A stretch of DNA of 60,539 nt from Prevotella sp. (GTDB lineage: Bacteria; Bacteroidota; Bacteroidia; Bacteroidales; Bacteroidaceae): contig JALFCW010000037.1 of NCBI GenBank assembly GCA_022771625.1, positions 1 to 60,539 on the forward strand, in the 5' to 3' direction. Shown piece by piece: positions 18,510-26,576 of the stretch. The notes under the pieces were generated by a model that worked only from the letters and a program-made list of their open reading frames with translations, was not told the origin of the DNA and did no database searches. Each line of letters starts with the position of its first letter. Positions within the stretch are counted from its first letter, which is position 1. A program made the position numbers and the translations under genes.

Positions 18510-19784
18510 ATGCAGACAGCAATCAAGCACTACCCACTGACAACAAATCAGAGTGAGATGTTTCAAGAGTGGGAGGAAGACACGAAGATGACACAGTTTA
18601 ATATCTGTGGCTACTATCTTATAGAGGGACATCCTCTCATTGCCAAGCGGATGAGAGATGTCTTTAAGATGATTATTGAATCACATCCAGTATTCCGTAT
18701 GCGACTACTGCATGTGGGCGAACAGGAAGTGGCACCCCTAAAACACTACGACGACCCCACACGCCTCATTAGGCAATATCCCGATTATTCGCAGGATATA
18801 ACCATGACGTTCCAGACAATGAGCGACGAACAGCTAGACAGCCACATAAAGAAGCCGTTAAAGCCCTTCGACCCTTTCGGCGAACCGCTTTTAAGAGCCG
18901 AATTCATCGAGACGCCAAGTCGCCAATACCTGTGCTTTGAGTTCTTCCATCTGCTTGCCGACGGACTCACATATCAGTCGTTTGTAAATGATATTAAGGC
19001 TGCATACGCAGGAATGGACTTAAAACCACAATCCTTTGAGTTCTTCGAATATGCCGAACAACAGTATCAATGGTGGGACACGGAGGAATATTTCCGTCTC
19101 CAGCATTTCTACGAGAGTAAATATGCCGATGGACTGTCATTCACCCGTCTGCCTGAAAGTCATGGAGAAAACTATCCTTGGGGAGAATTGTTGCAGGAGA
19201 GTTATGTCGTGGATAAGGACTGGATTGAGGATTATTGTGAGCGCCATGACTTGTCGGTTGCATCGGTAATGATGGCTGTGTATGGATGGGCATTGTCGAA
19301 GGCAAGCGGAGAATCCACTGTTGCCTTCCTCACGGGTTATCATGGCAGAGGGAAGGGCAATATCGACAAGGCTCTATATGGAAATTACATGAAGGAGATA
19401 GTTATAAGACTGAATATCACTGACACTATCTCTTTGCAATCCCTTACGGAGCAAATGGAGCGTGAGATGATGGAGGGAATACGGCATAGTGATTATCCTA
19501 TCGACCACTACCTCCACACGCATCTGAGTGATGAGGATTATGATTGCACCGAATGTCTGTTTAATAGCTCCTATCTCGACATGACCACCTCGATGGGCGA
19601 CATCAAGGTGAGTGCACACATCAAGACCACTGGCATGACATCAATCCCACTCATTCTCACCATTCACCGTTTTGATGACAAATACGTTCTTGAGGCGCAA
19701 GGCAGTGGAGGGCGTTACAGCCGAAGGCAACTACGTGACTTTCTCCAATTGTATGCCGACATAATTGGCAAGGAGATGGTTTAG
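18510..19784 (+). CDS. stand-alone condensation-fold acyltransferase-like protein
   Basis: 424 residues with the chloramphenicol-acetyltransferase/NRPS condensation fold. The core motif HHxxxDG reads FHLLADG: the second, catalytic His (H147) and Asp151-Gly are kept, the first His is Phe. Later segments (LSVASVMMAVYGWALSKAS, GNYMKEIVIRLN) match the solvent-channel and C-terminal halves of the fold. No carrier or adenylation domain is attached or nearby. Relatives join an acyl group to an amine or alcohol (wax-ester, PapA-type or alcohol acyltransferases). It converges with a second such gene, the two stop regions overlapping by 4 bases. Substrates unknown. Confidence 0.72.
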   Translation: MQTAIKHYPLTTNQSEMFQEWEEDTKMTQFNICGYYLIEGHPLIAKRMRDVFKMIIESHPVFRMRLLHVGEQEVAPLKHYDDPTRLIRQYPDYSQDITMTFQTMSDEQLDSHIKKPLKPFDPFGEPLLRAEFIETPSRQYLCFEFFHLLADGLTYQSFVNDIKAAYAGMDLKPQSFEFFEYAEQQYQWWDTEEYFRLQHFYESKYADGLSFTRLPESHGENYPWGELLQESYVVDKDWIEDYCERHDLSVASVMMAVYGWALSKASGESTVAFLTGYHGRGKGNIDKALYGNYMKEIVIRLNITDTISLQSLTEQMEREMMEGIRHSDYPIDHYLHTHLSDEDYDCTECLFNSSYLDMTTSMGDIKVSAHIKTTGMTSIPLILTIHRFDDKYVLEAQGSGGRYSRRQLRDFLQLYADIIGKEMV

Positions 19785-21010
19785 CTTAGCAGTTCGTGCC
19801 ACCAATGCATGAATCGGTTGATGAAGCGTTCCATGTCCTCCTCGGTGTACAGGGGTTCGCTATAAAAGAATTCCATTTCAAATCGTCCGACACATCCAAT
19901 AAGCATTCCTGACAGGAATTGGTAGGCGGAGTCAAATTGTGTCCATTGTGCCAAGACAGTATTTCCATCCACCGATATATTATGTATGTTCTCGTTGAAA
20001 AGTACGGTAGTGCCGCAATCGTACGCATTATGTTCTTCCCTCAAATCCTGATTGGTATAGAGGGAATGGCGATTGGCGGCAAACAGTTCACTGCGCATCT
20101 GTTCGACCATTTGCGACAAGGATATATCAGGATTAATATCCACGCACACTGTTGTCTCAAACAGGAAATTGCCAAGGCTTTCCAGCTCATTGCGCGTCCT
20201 GCCTCGTTTAGTGGTGGAAAACAATACTTGTCCTCCTCCACTTGACATATTCGTCATGTCAGCCAATGCCATAGCCCACGCCACACTGAGCACCTCATTC
20301 ACGGTGATTTGTTTCCTTTGGCATCTTGCCTCGGTGTCCAATCTGTCGATTACTCTGACCTTCTTTATAAAGCGTCCTTTCTCATAATGCTCCTTGATGG
20401 CGAAATCCGTAAGACGCAAACGTTCTCCATTACCGCCCACCTTGTCAAGCCACCACTGTCGGTCGGCATTGTATCGCTCTGAATGGCGGTTGGCTTCCAG
20501 TCGTTCCAAGTGACTGAAGAAAGACATATCATTAAACACTGGCGTATAGTCGTCATTAAAAGTGGCGAACATTATGCGATTGGTAAACTTGCTCAATGAC
20601 CATCCGTCGAATAGCAAATTTGCCACAATAGGAGAATAGAACTTACGTGTAGGGGTAACGAGTATAAATATGCGTATCATTGGACCTGCATAAAAATCCA
20701 GTTCAACACCAGTATGCTCTATGTACTTGTCGCAATCATCATCAGACAAATATCTTACTTCGGCTTCCAATTGCATATTCATGTCGGGGAACAATCGCGG
20801 TTCACCTGAGATATTCACTATACGTGAATGGCATACAGGCGACTCTTGCATATAGGCTGTGGTAATCTGAGCCATGCGATTTTCATCAGCCGAGTATGGC
20901 AGAGCTACAACAAAAGACAGGAGCACTTCTTCGTCGCAATGGTCGTTTTGCCAGAAATATAGCATCTCCCTTTGCAAGGGAGTTAACATATAAGTTTTCT
21001 CGTTTTCCAT
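19781..21010 (-). CDS. second condensation-fold protein, catalytic His missing
   Basis: 409 residues, beginning YMLTPLQREMLYFWQND, a typical condensation-domain start. At the place of HHxxxDGxS the sequence is ANLLFDGWS: Asp-Gly and the Ser remain but both His are gone, the catalytic one being Asn. The C-terminal half (QITVNEVLSVAWAMALADMT, LGNFLFETTVCVD) keeps the fold. It may be a non-catalytic partner or use another residue. It is last in an operon behind the DDAH-like gene (14-base gap) and overlaps the end of the convergent gene. Confidence 0.7.
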   Translation of the reverse strand: MENEKTYMLTPLQREMLYFWQNDHCDEEVLLSFVVALPYSADENRMAQITTAYMQESPVCHSRIVNISGEPRLFPDMNMQLEAEVRYLSDDDCDKYIEHTGVELDFYAGPMIRIFILVTPTRKFYSPIVANLLFDGWSLSKFTNRIMFATFNDDYTPVFNDMSFFSHLERLEANRHSERYNADRQWWLDKVGGNGERLRLTDFAIKEHYEKGRFIKKVRVIDRLDTEARCQRKQITVNEVLSVAWAMALADMTNMSSGGGQVLFSTTKRGRTRNELESLGNFLFETTVCVDINPDISLSQMVEQMRSELFAANRHSLYTNQDLREEHNAYDCGTTVLFNENIHNISVDGNTVLAQWTQFDSAYQFLSGMLIGCVGRFEMEFFYSEPLYTEEDMERFINRFMHWWHELLS

Positions 21011-21024
21011 AATGTATGTATAAG

Positions 21025-21915
21025 TTATTGTAGGTTCACCCGATTAACATGCAATACGCAACATGAGAGTGAGCCTCCGCCCTTGAGATATTCGTCCATC
21101 TTGAAATACACTGGTTGCATGGCATTGGCAGCACAGATTTCTTCCATGCGTCTGAGTTTGGCACGCTCCTGGCGATACTCCTCACTTCGGGGATTCATCG
21201 AGTCGATATTCGACGCATTGAGAATGAAGTTGCCCACCGCAACACTGTTCGTAAGTCCGCCGTAAGCCTCAAGGCGACTGATGGGGATAATCTCAGCCAC
21301 CCGTTCGATGGCAGCCAGTTCGCTATGCGTAAAACTCTCAACCGACACAATCACCTTTTCCTTGGTCAAGGGAAAGACCGCACAGTCGAGATGATAGAGG
21401 AAAGGGTCATTCTGTTCCAAGGCAATGACATTCATCCCGAACGACTCCTCCATCCATTCATAGCTTTTCCTTTCGGAGCGCATGCCATATCCCCCGATAT
21501 AGATATTGTCACGCAGGTATTTCAGTTCGGCTTCTCCTTCAAAGAGATGAGGGCATTTGATGATATTATAACCCAAACGGCAGAAGAAGTCCATGCCCAA
21601 GACCTCCTCACCCCTGCGGTTGGCTACTCTGAAATTGGAGCCTATATACGTAGGCTCAGACATGTGGTGAAGCACTATGCCATTGTTGGATACGAACACC
21701 AAGTCCTGCAATCCGCAGTCACTTGTAGAGGGTAGAAGATACACAAATCCATAGCGTGAGAGGAAAGAATAAACCTCCCACAGCTCATGTATGGCTTCCG
21801 TAAGATTCACGGATATTTCCTGTTCCGAATATGTTTCCATCCATGCGTTATTCCTTATTGATGTGTCGTAACTCACGGGGATATTCATCATGTATAAAGG
21901 ATATTGTATTACCAT
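21025..21915 (-). CDS. DDAH/amidinotransferase-fold hydrolase
   Basis: 296 residues. Fold markers appear in order: GLQDLVFVSNNG (about 68-79), FEGEAE (125-130; the usual FEGxGD with its last Asp as Glu), HLD with catalytic His175, and GGGSLSCC near the end with the nucleophile at Cys285 or 286. Enzymes of this superfamily act on guanidino groups of arginine and methylarginines through a Cys-His-Glu set. The substrate here may be arginine-derived and linked to the flanking condensation-fold proteins, which is an inference. Its start is 2 bases after the end of the transporter gene, so the two are surely co-transcribed. Confidence 0.78.
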   Translation of the reverse strand: MVIQYPLYMMNIPVSYDTSIRNNAWMETYSEQEISVNLTEAIHELWEVYSFLSRYGFVYLLPSTSDCGLQDLVFVSNNGIVLHHMSEPTYIGSNFRVANRRGEEVLGMDFFCRLGYNIIKCPHLFEGEAELKYLRDNIYIGGYGMRSERKSYEWMEESFGMNVIALEQNDPFLYHLDCAVFPLTKEKVIVSVESFTHSELAAIERVAEIIPISRLEAYGGLTNSVAVGNFILNASNIDSMNPRSEEYRQERAKLRRMEEICAANAMQPVYFKMDEYLKGGGSLSCCVLHVNRVNLQ

Positions 21916-21917
21916 AT

Positions 21918-23666
21918 TTATTTTTTGAATATTAGTGTCGTAATGTTAAGACCGAACATATACTTATGAGATATATCCTCGCTCATTGCCTTCACCAGTC
22001 GGAGACCTACACCATGGCTGCCATCTTCGCTGAACTCGCCGTTTTTGAATGTTGTGGGCGAGAAGGGTTTGCCGGCATCCTTCAGTCGCACCTCCATACG
22101 GTCGGGGAAGTCGGTTATCAGTACCTCGAAGCATCCGCCGTTAACCCTGTCTGAACAATGTTTGAGGATATTGCATATCAGTTCCTCGCAGCAGAGAATG
22201 GCTCTGTTGGTCTTTTCCTCGCCCATTTCCACCAAGGTGGCGAATGCCCTCACATCGAGCAAGGCCTGTTTTACCGATTCAATGTCGTAGTTGATGCATA
22301 GTTTTGTAGACACCTCATTGGGTAGCAGGGGTAATAACAGTAAGCGGCTCCTGAGTTTGCTCCTCTTGGATAAGACAAAAGTGGTGAGCATCTGTATGGC
22401 GGCGAGTATAGCCATGCCTGCTGGAAACGCCCACCAAAACCAGTCCTTGTTGATAGTGGCGGCTGCAAACGGTACGGCGATGAGTGCTATGGCCTGCAGG
22501 ATGTTGAACACTATTGACAGACGCTTAAATCCTAACAGGGCGTGAATCCTGGTGTTGACGTATATAATAAAATATGGTATAAGCACAAGGCTTATTATGC
22601 TCAGGTATCTATCCTCGCGCTCTACCGATTGGGTGTCATATTCTCCAAATATATTGAGGAACATGGTGGGGACGAACACCATTGCGCATGTCACGACACC
22701 CACCAACACCACCATCAGCGTATTGCCCCTGCCGAGCAGTTGGCGAAACGACGAATAGTCGCCTTCGCCCAAATACATTCCTCCCGCACTCTCATAAATC
22801 TCGTTGATGCCCTCGTTGATCATTGTACACAATGCCAATATCTGAATAGCCACTGCGATGACGAATAGCCCTGAGTCGCCATAATACTCCATCACGATAT
22901 GGTTGAGCAACAACGCTGTCACTCCCGACGACATCATGCCAAGCGTAAGTGAGAGTCCCTCGCTGAGGATATGCCTGAATATGGACAGGAAATTCTTGAC
23001 CCTCGTAAAACCGAAACTGCACTTGCCGCTCCTGAGATAGGTAAGCAGAATGCCGAAACCGACGCACTCACTTATTATTGTGGCACAGGCTGCACCCCTT
23101 ATTCCCATCCCCAAAGAGCCAATAAACAGGAAGTCAAGACCGGCATTGACGACAAGGGTTACCAACATTGATAAAGTGACACGTTGTGGATTGCCGTCGC
23201 TGTTGGCAAACAAGCATAGCACCACCATTGGAGTCTGAACAACGAAGGCGGCAAGCATCACACTCACATAATCCCGAGTGAGTGAATAAATGTGAGGAAT
23301 GTCTCTGTCGGCAAGCAAAGATATGAGATTGTCGAAGAACAAAGTGCAGATACCCACAATTGTTAATATGATGGCAATGCTTGATATGAATGCCACCGTG
23401 AATTGCCTACTTGCCGCAGAGAAGTCCTGCTTGGCAATGTCTTGTGCCGACAGGAAGCTCGCCCCCAAGGCAAAGAGCATCATCACTGCATACATAAAAC
23501 TGTCAAGCGGCATAAACAGGTTGATGGCCGACAAGGCGTCAGGCCCCAAGAACTGGCTTGCCACTATGCCGTCGGTCATTGTTCTCACTTGCTGCATTAT
23601 GCTTGTAAGTATCGACACCGCGAGAAAGCTGCAGAATGTCTTGTCGATTATATAGTCTTTCTTCAT
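21918..23666 (-). CDS. MATE transporter fused to an RsbW-like ATPase domain
   Basis: About 582 residues. The first ~440 form 12 membrane segments of the MATE drug/metabolite exporter fold (start DKTFCSFLAVSILTSIMQQV). The last ~135 residues are a soluble HATPase_c_2 domain: N box EELICNILKH, G1 box DAGKPFSP and G2 region GVGLRLVKAM, ending GLNITTLIFK. Such domains belong to anti-sigma factors and serine kinases of the SpoIIAB/RsbW type. A transporter joined to one is uncommon. I use the ATG at 23666 (MKKDYIIDK), since the longer frame starts with TTG next to the -7 box. First gene of the operon. Confidence 0.83.
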   Translation of the reverse strand: MKKDYIIDKTFCSFLAVSILTSIMQQVRTMTDGIVASQFLGPDALSAINLFMPLDSFMYAVMMLFALGASFLSAQDIAKQDFSAASRQFTVAFISSIAIILTIVGICTLFFDNLISLLADRDIPHIYSLTRDYVSVMLAAFVVQTPMVVLCLFANSDGNPQRVTLSMLVTLVVNAGLDFLFIGSLGMGIRGAACATIISECVGFGILLTYLRSGKCSFGFTRVKNFLSIFRHILSEGLSLTLGMMSSGVTALLLNHIVMEYYGDSGLFVIAVAIQILALCTMINEGINEIYESAGGMYLGEGDYSSFRQLLGRGNTLMVVLVGVVTCAMVFVPTMFLNIFGEYDTQSVEREDRYLSIISLVLIPYFIIYVNTRIHALLGFKRLSIVFNILQAIALIAVPFAAATINKDWFWWAFPAGMAILAAIQMLTTFVLSKRSKLRSRLLLLPLLPNEVSTKLCINYDIESVKQALLDVRAFATLVEMGEEKTNRAILCCEELICNILKHCSDRVNGGCFEVLITDFPDRMEVRLKDAGKPFSPTTFKNGEFSEDGSHGVGLRLVKAMSEDISHKYMFGLNITTLIFKK

Positions 23667-23686
23667 AATATGCAATTAATCGATTG

Positions 23687-23694
23687 CAAAGGTA
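23687..23694 (-). promoter_or_regulatory. candidate -7 box of the transporter operon
   Basis: TACCTTTG on the minus strand, about 20 bases before the transporter start. No TTG is found at the expected -33 position. Confidence 0.55.
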
Positions 23695-23833
23695 GCAATA
23701 ATTATTGAAATGGGAGAAATTCATTCTGATATTTTTTGTGTCATTCGTTCAAAAACAAGTTAAATAATTAAAAAAAAATATGCCAAACCTACAAAAAAGT
23801 GTGTCTAAAATATGCTGAATTAATTTATTTTAT

Positions 23834-23841
23834 TACTTTTG
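23834..23841 (+). promoter_or_regulatory. -7-like box before the regulator remnant
   Basis: TACTTTTG, 49 bases before the remnant start; the intact paralogue has TATATTTG at the same distance (25401, 44 bases before its start). Confidence 0.45.
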
Positions 23842-23889
23842 CAAGAGATAAAATGTTGTTAAAGTAAATAAATTAATTAATTAAAGTTG

Positions 23890-24139
23890 ATGGAACAATC
23901 AATGCTGACAATCGAGGCATTTGCTCATTATATGAGGGGAGCTATAACGCTCTTCTTCGTATTTTGGTGCTTCAAATTATATATGTATAATCGACGCAAT
24001 GCCCACCGAAGGCCGCAAACCGATGTCGGCAGTGTCGGATCTTAGCGGTTTCAATTCTCTCTCCACCTTCAATCGCTATTTTGTCAAGGTGAAGGGAGTG
24101 AGTCCCAAGAGCTATTATTCGTCAAAAGATATTAGGTAA
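23890..24139 (+). pseudogene. remnant of membrane-anchored AraC regulator (paralogue of the gene at 25452)
   Basis: The first ~33 codons (EAFAHYMRGAITLFFVFWCF) match the intact neighbour (EAFAHFIRGAITLFFVFWCF). Then the sequence jumps, near CGACGCAATG, to the end of the same gene in another frame: IIDAMPTEGRKPM and STFNRYFVKVKGVSPKSYY against IIDAMPEEGRKSM and STFNRSFQKVKGVSPREYL. About 850 bases in between, coding the membrane segments and most of the DNA-binding domain, are gone, and the join shifts the frame. Confidence 0.88.
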
Positions 24140-24167
24140 GCAAATTTAATTAATAGGAGATAAGAGT

Positions 24168-24687
24168 ATGAAAAGAAATCTACTACTATTGTTTGCCCTC
24201 GTGGCATTCATCTCGGCAAGAGCCGACAAGGACATCTATCAAGACCAGCTGCTGTTTCATTGCTTTGACGATGGGACGGCTGAAGTAAGACGCTCAGATT
24301 ATCACGATACCCGGGAGATGGACATCGTGATACCCGAAACGGTGGAAGCAGACGGAAAGACCTATACCGTGACATCCATCGGAGATGAAGTGTTTGGCTA
24401 TGAGATTAACAGTATCACATTGCCAAACACCATACGCCGTAAAGACATCCGCCACGCTCTATGTGCCCGATGCCTCTCTGGCGGCATACAAGTCAGCCGA
24501 CGTGTGGAAGGACTTCTTTGCCGTGAAGGGCTTGTCAGCCACAGGTTTATCTTCGCCCGAAGCAGCTGATGACGACACCGTCCGCGACATCTACGACCTT
24601 TCGGGCCGCAAGTCTAATAAGGCTTCCAAGGGATTGAACATCTTCAAGATGAAGAGCGGAGAAATCCGCAAGTCACTCACGAGATAA
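24168..24687 (+). pseudogene. remnant of BspA-type leucine-rich repeat protein
   Basis: A signal peptide (LLLLFALVAFISARA) and the start of a leucine-rich domain (GKTYTVTSIGDEVFGYEINS, then ITLPNTI) are followed after about 24450 by the last part of such a protein in another frame: ATLYVPDASLAAYKSADVWK, then DIYDLSGRKSNKASKGLNIF, the common C-terminal tail of Prevotella surface proteins. The middle is missing and the frame is shifted. The order (regulator remnant, then this) repeats that of the intact pair at 25452-36806. Confidence 0.82.
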
Positions 24688-24707
24688 TTTTTAAATAAAC
24701 ACAGAAT

Positions 24708-25238
24708 ATGAACAGAAGAATCATTGCTGTGGCGACATTGATGCTGCTCGTTGTCATGTCGCTCGCATCTTGTTCAGACAATGACGAAGATAAGACGGCG
24801 CTCTTTGAGTGTGGCAATGAGGCCATGCCCGACGGAGTGGTAACAGCCAAACTCCAGCGCTATGGGGCAAGTTATCTTGCCGGAGCAATGGTGAGCGAAG
24901 ACCAAGCCATACTCGTTCTCGGTATGGAAGGCGACGAGATGGTAGATGATGCCTCCCGGGGATTCACCGATGGCCATCAAGCCCATTCCACCGAGAAGCT
25001 CCACCGCCTTGTACTTGCCTCCGACTATTCGGGTTTCAACATGCCCATCGAGGCTTACAGCAGGGTTGACTCCATCTATATCAACGACAAACCGGAAGAG
25101 GGCAAACTTCCTCTGTGGGCTTCAGTCCGCAGTTTCAGTCATGTCTATTCCGTGGCAGGAGGCAGCAATGGCAGTCTTACGGGATATGCGGCAGGATTGA
25201 AGCGCAAACAAGGATTGCTCGACATCGAGAGAGGGTAA
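24708..25238 (+). CDS. lipoprotein gene, probably truncated, ending in a copied methyltransferase segment
   Basis: 176 residues. A lipoprotein signal (MLLVVMSLASC) is followed by about 125 residues without a domain I recognise. From GSNGSLTGYAAG onward the last 25 residues are a copy of the methyltransferase C-terminal region, in frame, with a stop after ERG. The natural end of this gene has therefore been replaced. Together with the two remnants before it, the stretch 23890-25238 is a row of damaged genes. Whether the product is made is unknown. Confidence 0.6.
   Translation: MNRRIIAVATLMLLVVMSLASCSDNDEDKTALFECGNEAMPDGVVTAKLQRYGASYLAGAMVSEDQAILVLGMEGDEMVDDASRGFTDGHQAHSTEKLHRLVLASDYSGFNMPIEAYSRVDSIYINDKPEEGKLPLWASVRSFSHVYSVAGGSNGSLTGYAAGLKRKQGLLDIERG
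25160..25232 (+). repeat. 73-bp copy of 12007-12079
   Basis: Perfect copy of an internal part of the methyltransferase gene 13 kb away, fused in frame to the lipoprotein gene. Confidence 0.97.
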
Positions 25239-25258
25239 AAATGATAAATGGAGAAAAG

Positions 25259-25290
25259 GCCGCTTTCGAGAGCTCTTGAAGGCGGCTTTA
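25259..25290 (+). terminator. hairpin after the truncated lipoprotein gene
   Basis: GCCGCTTTCGAGAG pairs with CTCTTGAAGGCGGC (with two G-T pairs), followed by TTTATTG. It separates the damaged genes from the intact regulator. Confidence 0.65.
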
Positions 25291-25400
25291 TTGCTATTAA
25301 AAATTGTGTCAATACGGAAAAATGTGTCAATAAAGCAAAAAAACTAAGATTTTTCCTCTATTATTCGTTCCTGACAGCAGTGTATTATGAATAAAAGTTG

Positions 25401-25408
25401 TATATTTG
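25401..25408 (+). promoter_or_regulatory. -7 box of the regulator/BspA operon
   Basis: TATATTTG fits TAnnTTTG and lies 44 bases before the ATG at 25452; it rules out starts before 25408. Confidence 0.6.
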
Positions 25409-25451
25409 CAGAATAAATTTCACATATTTAAGAATATTACATAATTTACTT

Positions 25452-26564
25452 ATGGTACAACAATTATCGACAGTTGAAGCATTTGCCCATTTTATACGGG
25501 GCGCCATAACACTATTCTTCGTGTTCTGGTGTTTTAAACTATATACATACAGACACCGCAACAGGATGATGAGACTATTATTCTATACAACTATATTCCT
25601 TGCTTTCAGTTACATAAAGGATTCTGTGTTCCTCTTTGCGCAATGGAAAAACTCCTTATGGCTCGATGATTTTGTCAACACTGTCGACCTTCTGTTCATA
25701 CCTCTTGTCAGTGCCTTCTTCATCGAAGCCACCAATCCTGGTTATCCCACTCGCCGTCAGTTAGCCGCATTGTTGTCTATGCAGGCGTTATTCATACCGC
25801 TATTCTTGATTTTCTCCGATGAAATCGTGGTTTTTTGCGCTTTTTCAGTTGCTCTTGTCGTGGCTGTGGCAACCATGTACCTCGTTGTAGTGTTCGCAGT
25901 GAGGTATCGACAATATATAAAACTAAACTATTCCTATAAGGAAAATATCGATGTAGCTTGGGTTGTGGTGTCGAGTGTGGCATTTTTCTCATCACTGTTT
26001 GTGTATAACTTGGCGTTCGACTATACCACATGGCTAAGCGAATCACTGTACAATATCTTCTCCATGGCATTATGGACATTCCTTTTCCTCTTTTCAAGAA
26101 GACATCGGGTGATTAGAACCCTGAAGCCGGTCGAAAACGAAGATGAGCAAGCTACTGAGGAAATTGAAGAACCCAAGTCAGATGATTATGTAGTGTCGCT
26201 TAACTACATATTGGCAGTAAAGTTAGAACAGAAGATGAGTCAAGACAAACTCTATCTCAATCCGAAGCTTACCATAACCGACGTGGCCACTGCCATCGGC
26301 ACCAACAAGACTTACCTGTCGGACTACCTGAACAATACGCTCAACACGTCATTCTTCGACTATATCAATAATTACCGAATCAACGAGGCGTGTCGCATAA
26401 TCGACGCAATGCCCGAGGAGGGGCGCAAGTCGATGGTGAAGGTGGCGGAGATGAGCGGCTTCAACTCCAAATCGACTTTCAACCGGTCATTCCAGAAGGT
26501 GAAGGGAGTGAGTCCGAGGGAGTATTTGTTCCGCTTGCGAGGGGCTATTCAGAAACTTGAATAA
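25452..26564 (+). CDS. membrane-anchored AraC-family regulator
   Basis: 370 residues from the ATG at 25452 (MVQQLSTVEAF). Residues about 10-220 contain six or seven hydrophobic segments (AITLFFVFWCFKLY, IFLAFSYIKDSVFLFA, VVVSSVAFFSSLFVYNLAF and others), then a charged linker (EDEQATEEIEEPKSDD), then a C-terminal AraC DNA-binding domain with both helix-turn-helix parts (LTITDVATAIGTNKTYLSDY; VAEMSGFNSKSTFNRSF). The protein would sense something at the membrane and bind DNA directly. The giant surface-protein gene begins 12 bases downstream, so the two are almost surely one transcript. A collapsed paralogue lies at 23890. Confidence 0.86.
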   Translation: MVQQLSTVEAFAHFIRGAITLFFVFWCFKLYTYRHRNRMMRLLFYTTIFLAFSYIKDSVFLFAQWKNSLWLDDFVNTVDLLFIPLVSAFFIEATNPGYPTRRQLAALLSMQALFIPLFLIFSDEIVVFCAFSVALVVAVATMYLVVVFAVRYRQYIKLNYSYKENIDVAWVVVSSVAFFSSLFVYNLAFDYTTWLSESLYNIFSMALWTFLFLFSRRHRVIRTLKPVENEDEQATEEIEEPKSDDYVVSLNYILAVKLEQKMSQDKLYLNPKLTITDVATAIGTNKTYLSDYLNNTLNTSFFDYINNYRINEACRIIDAMPEEGRKSMVKVAEMSGFNSKSTFNRSFQKVKGVSPREYLFRLRGAIQKLE

Positions 26565-26576
26565 AATAATATAGAT

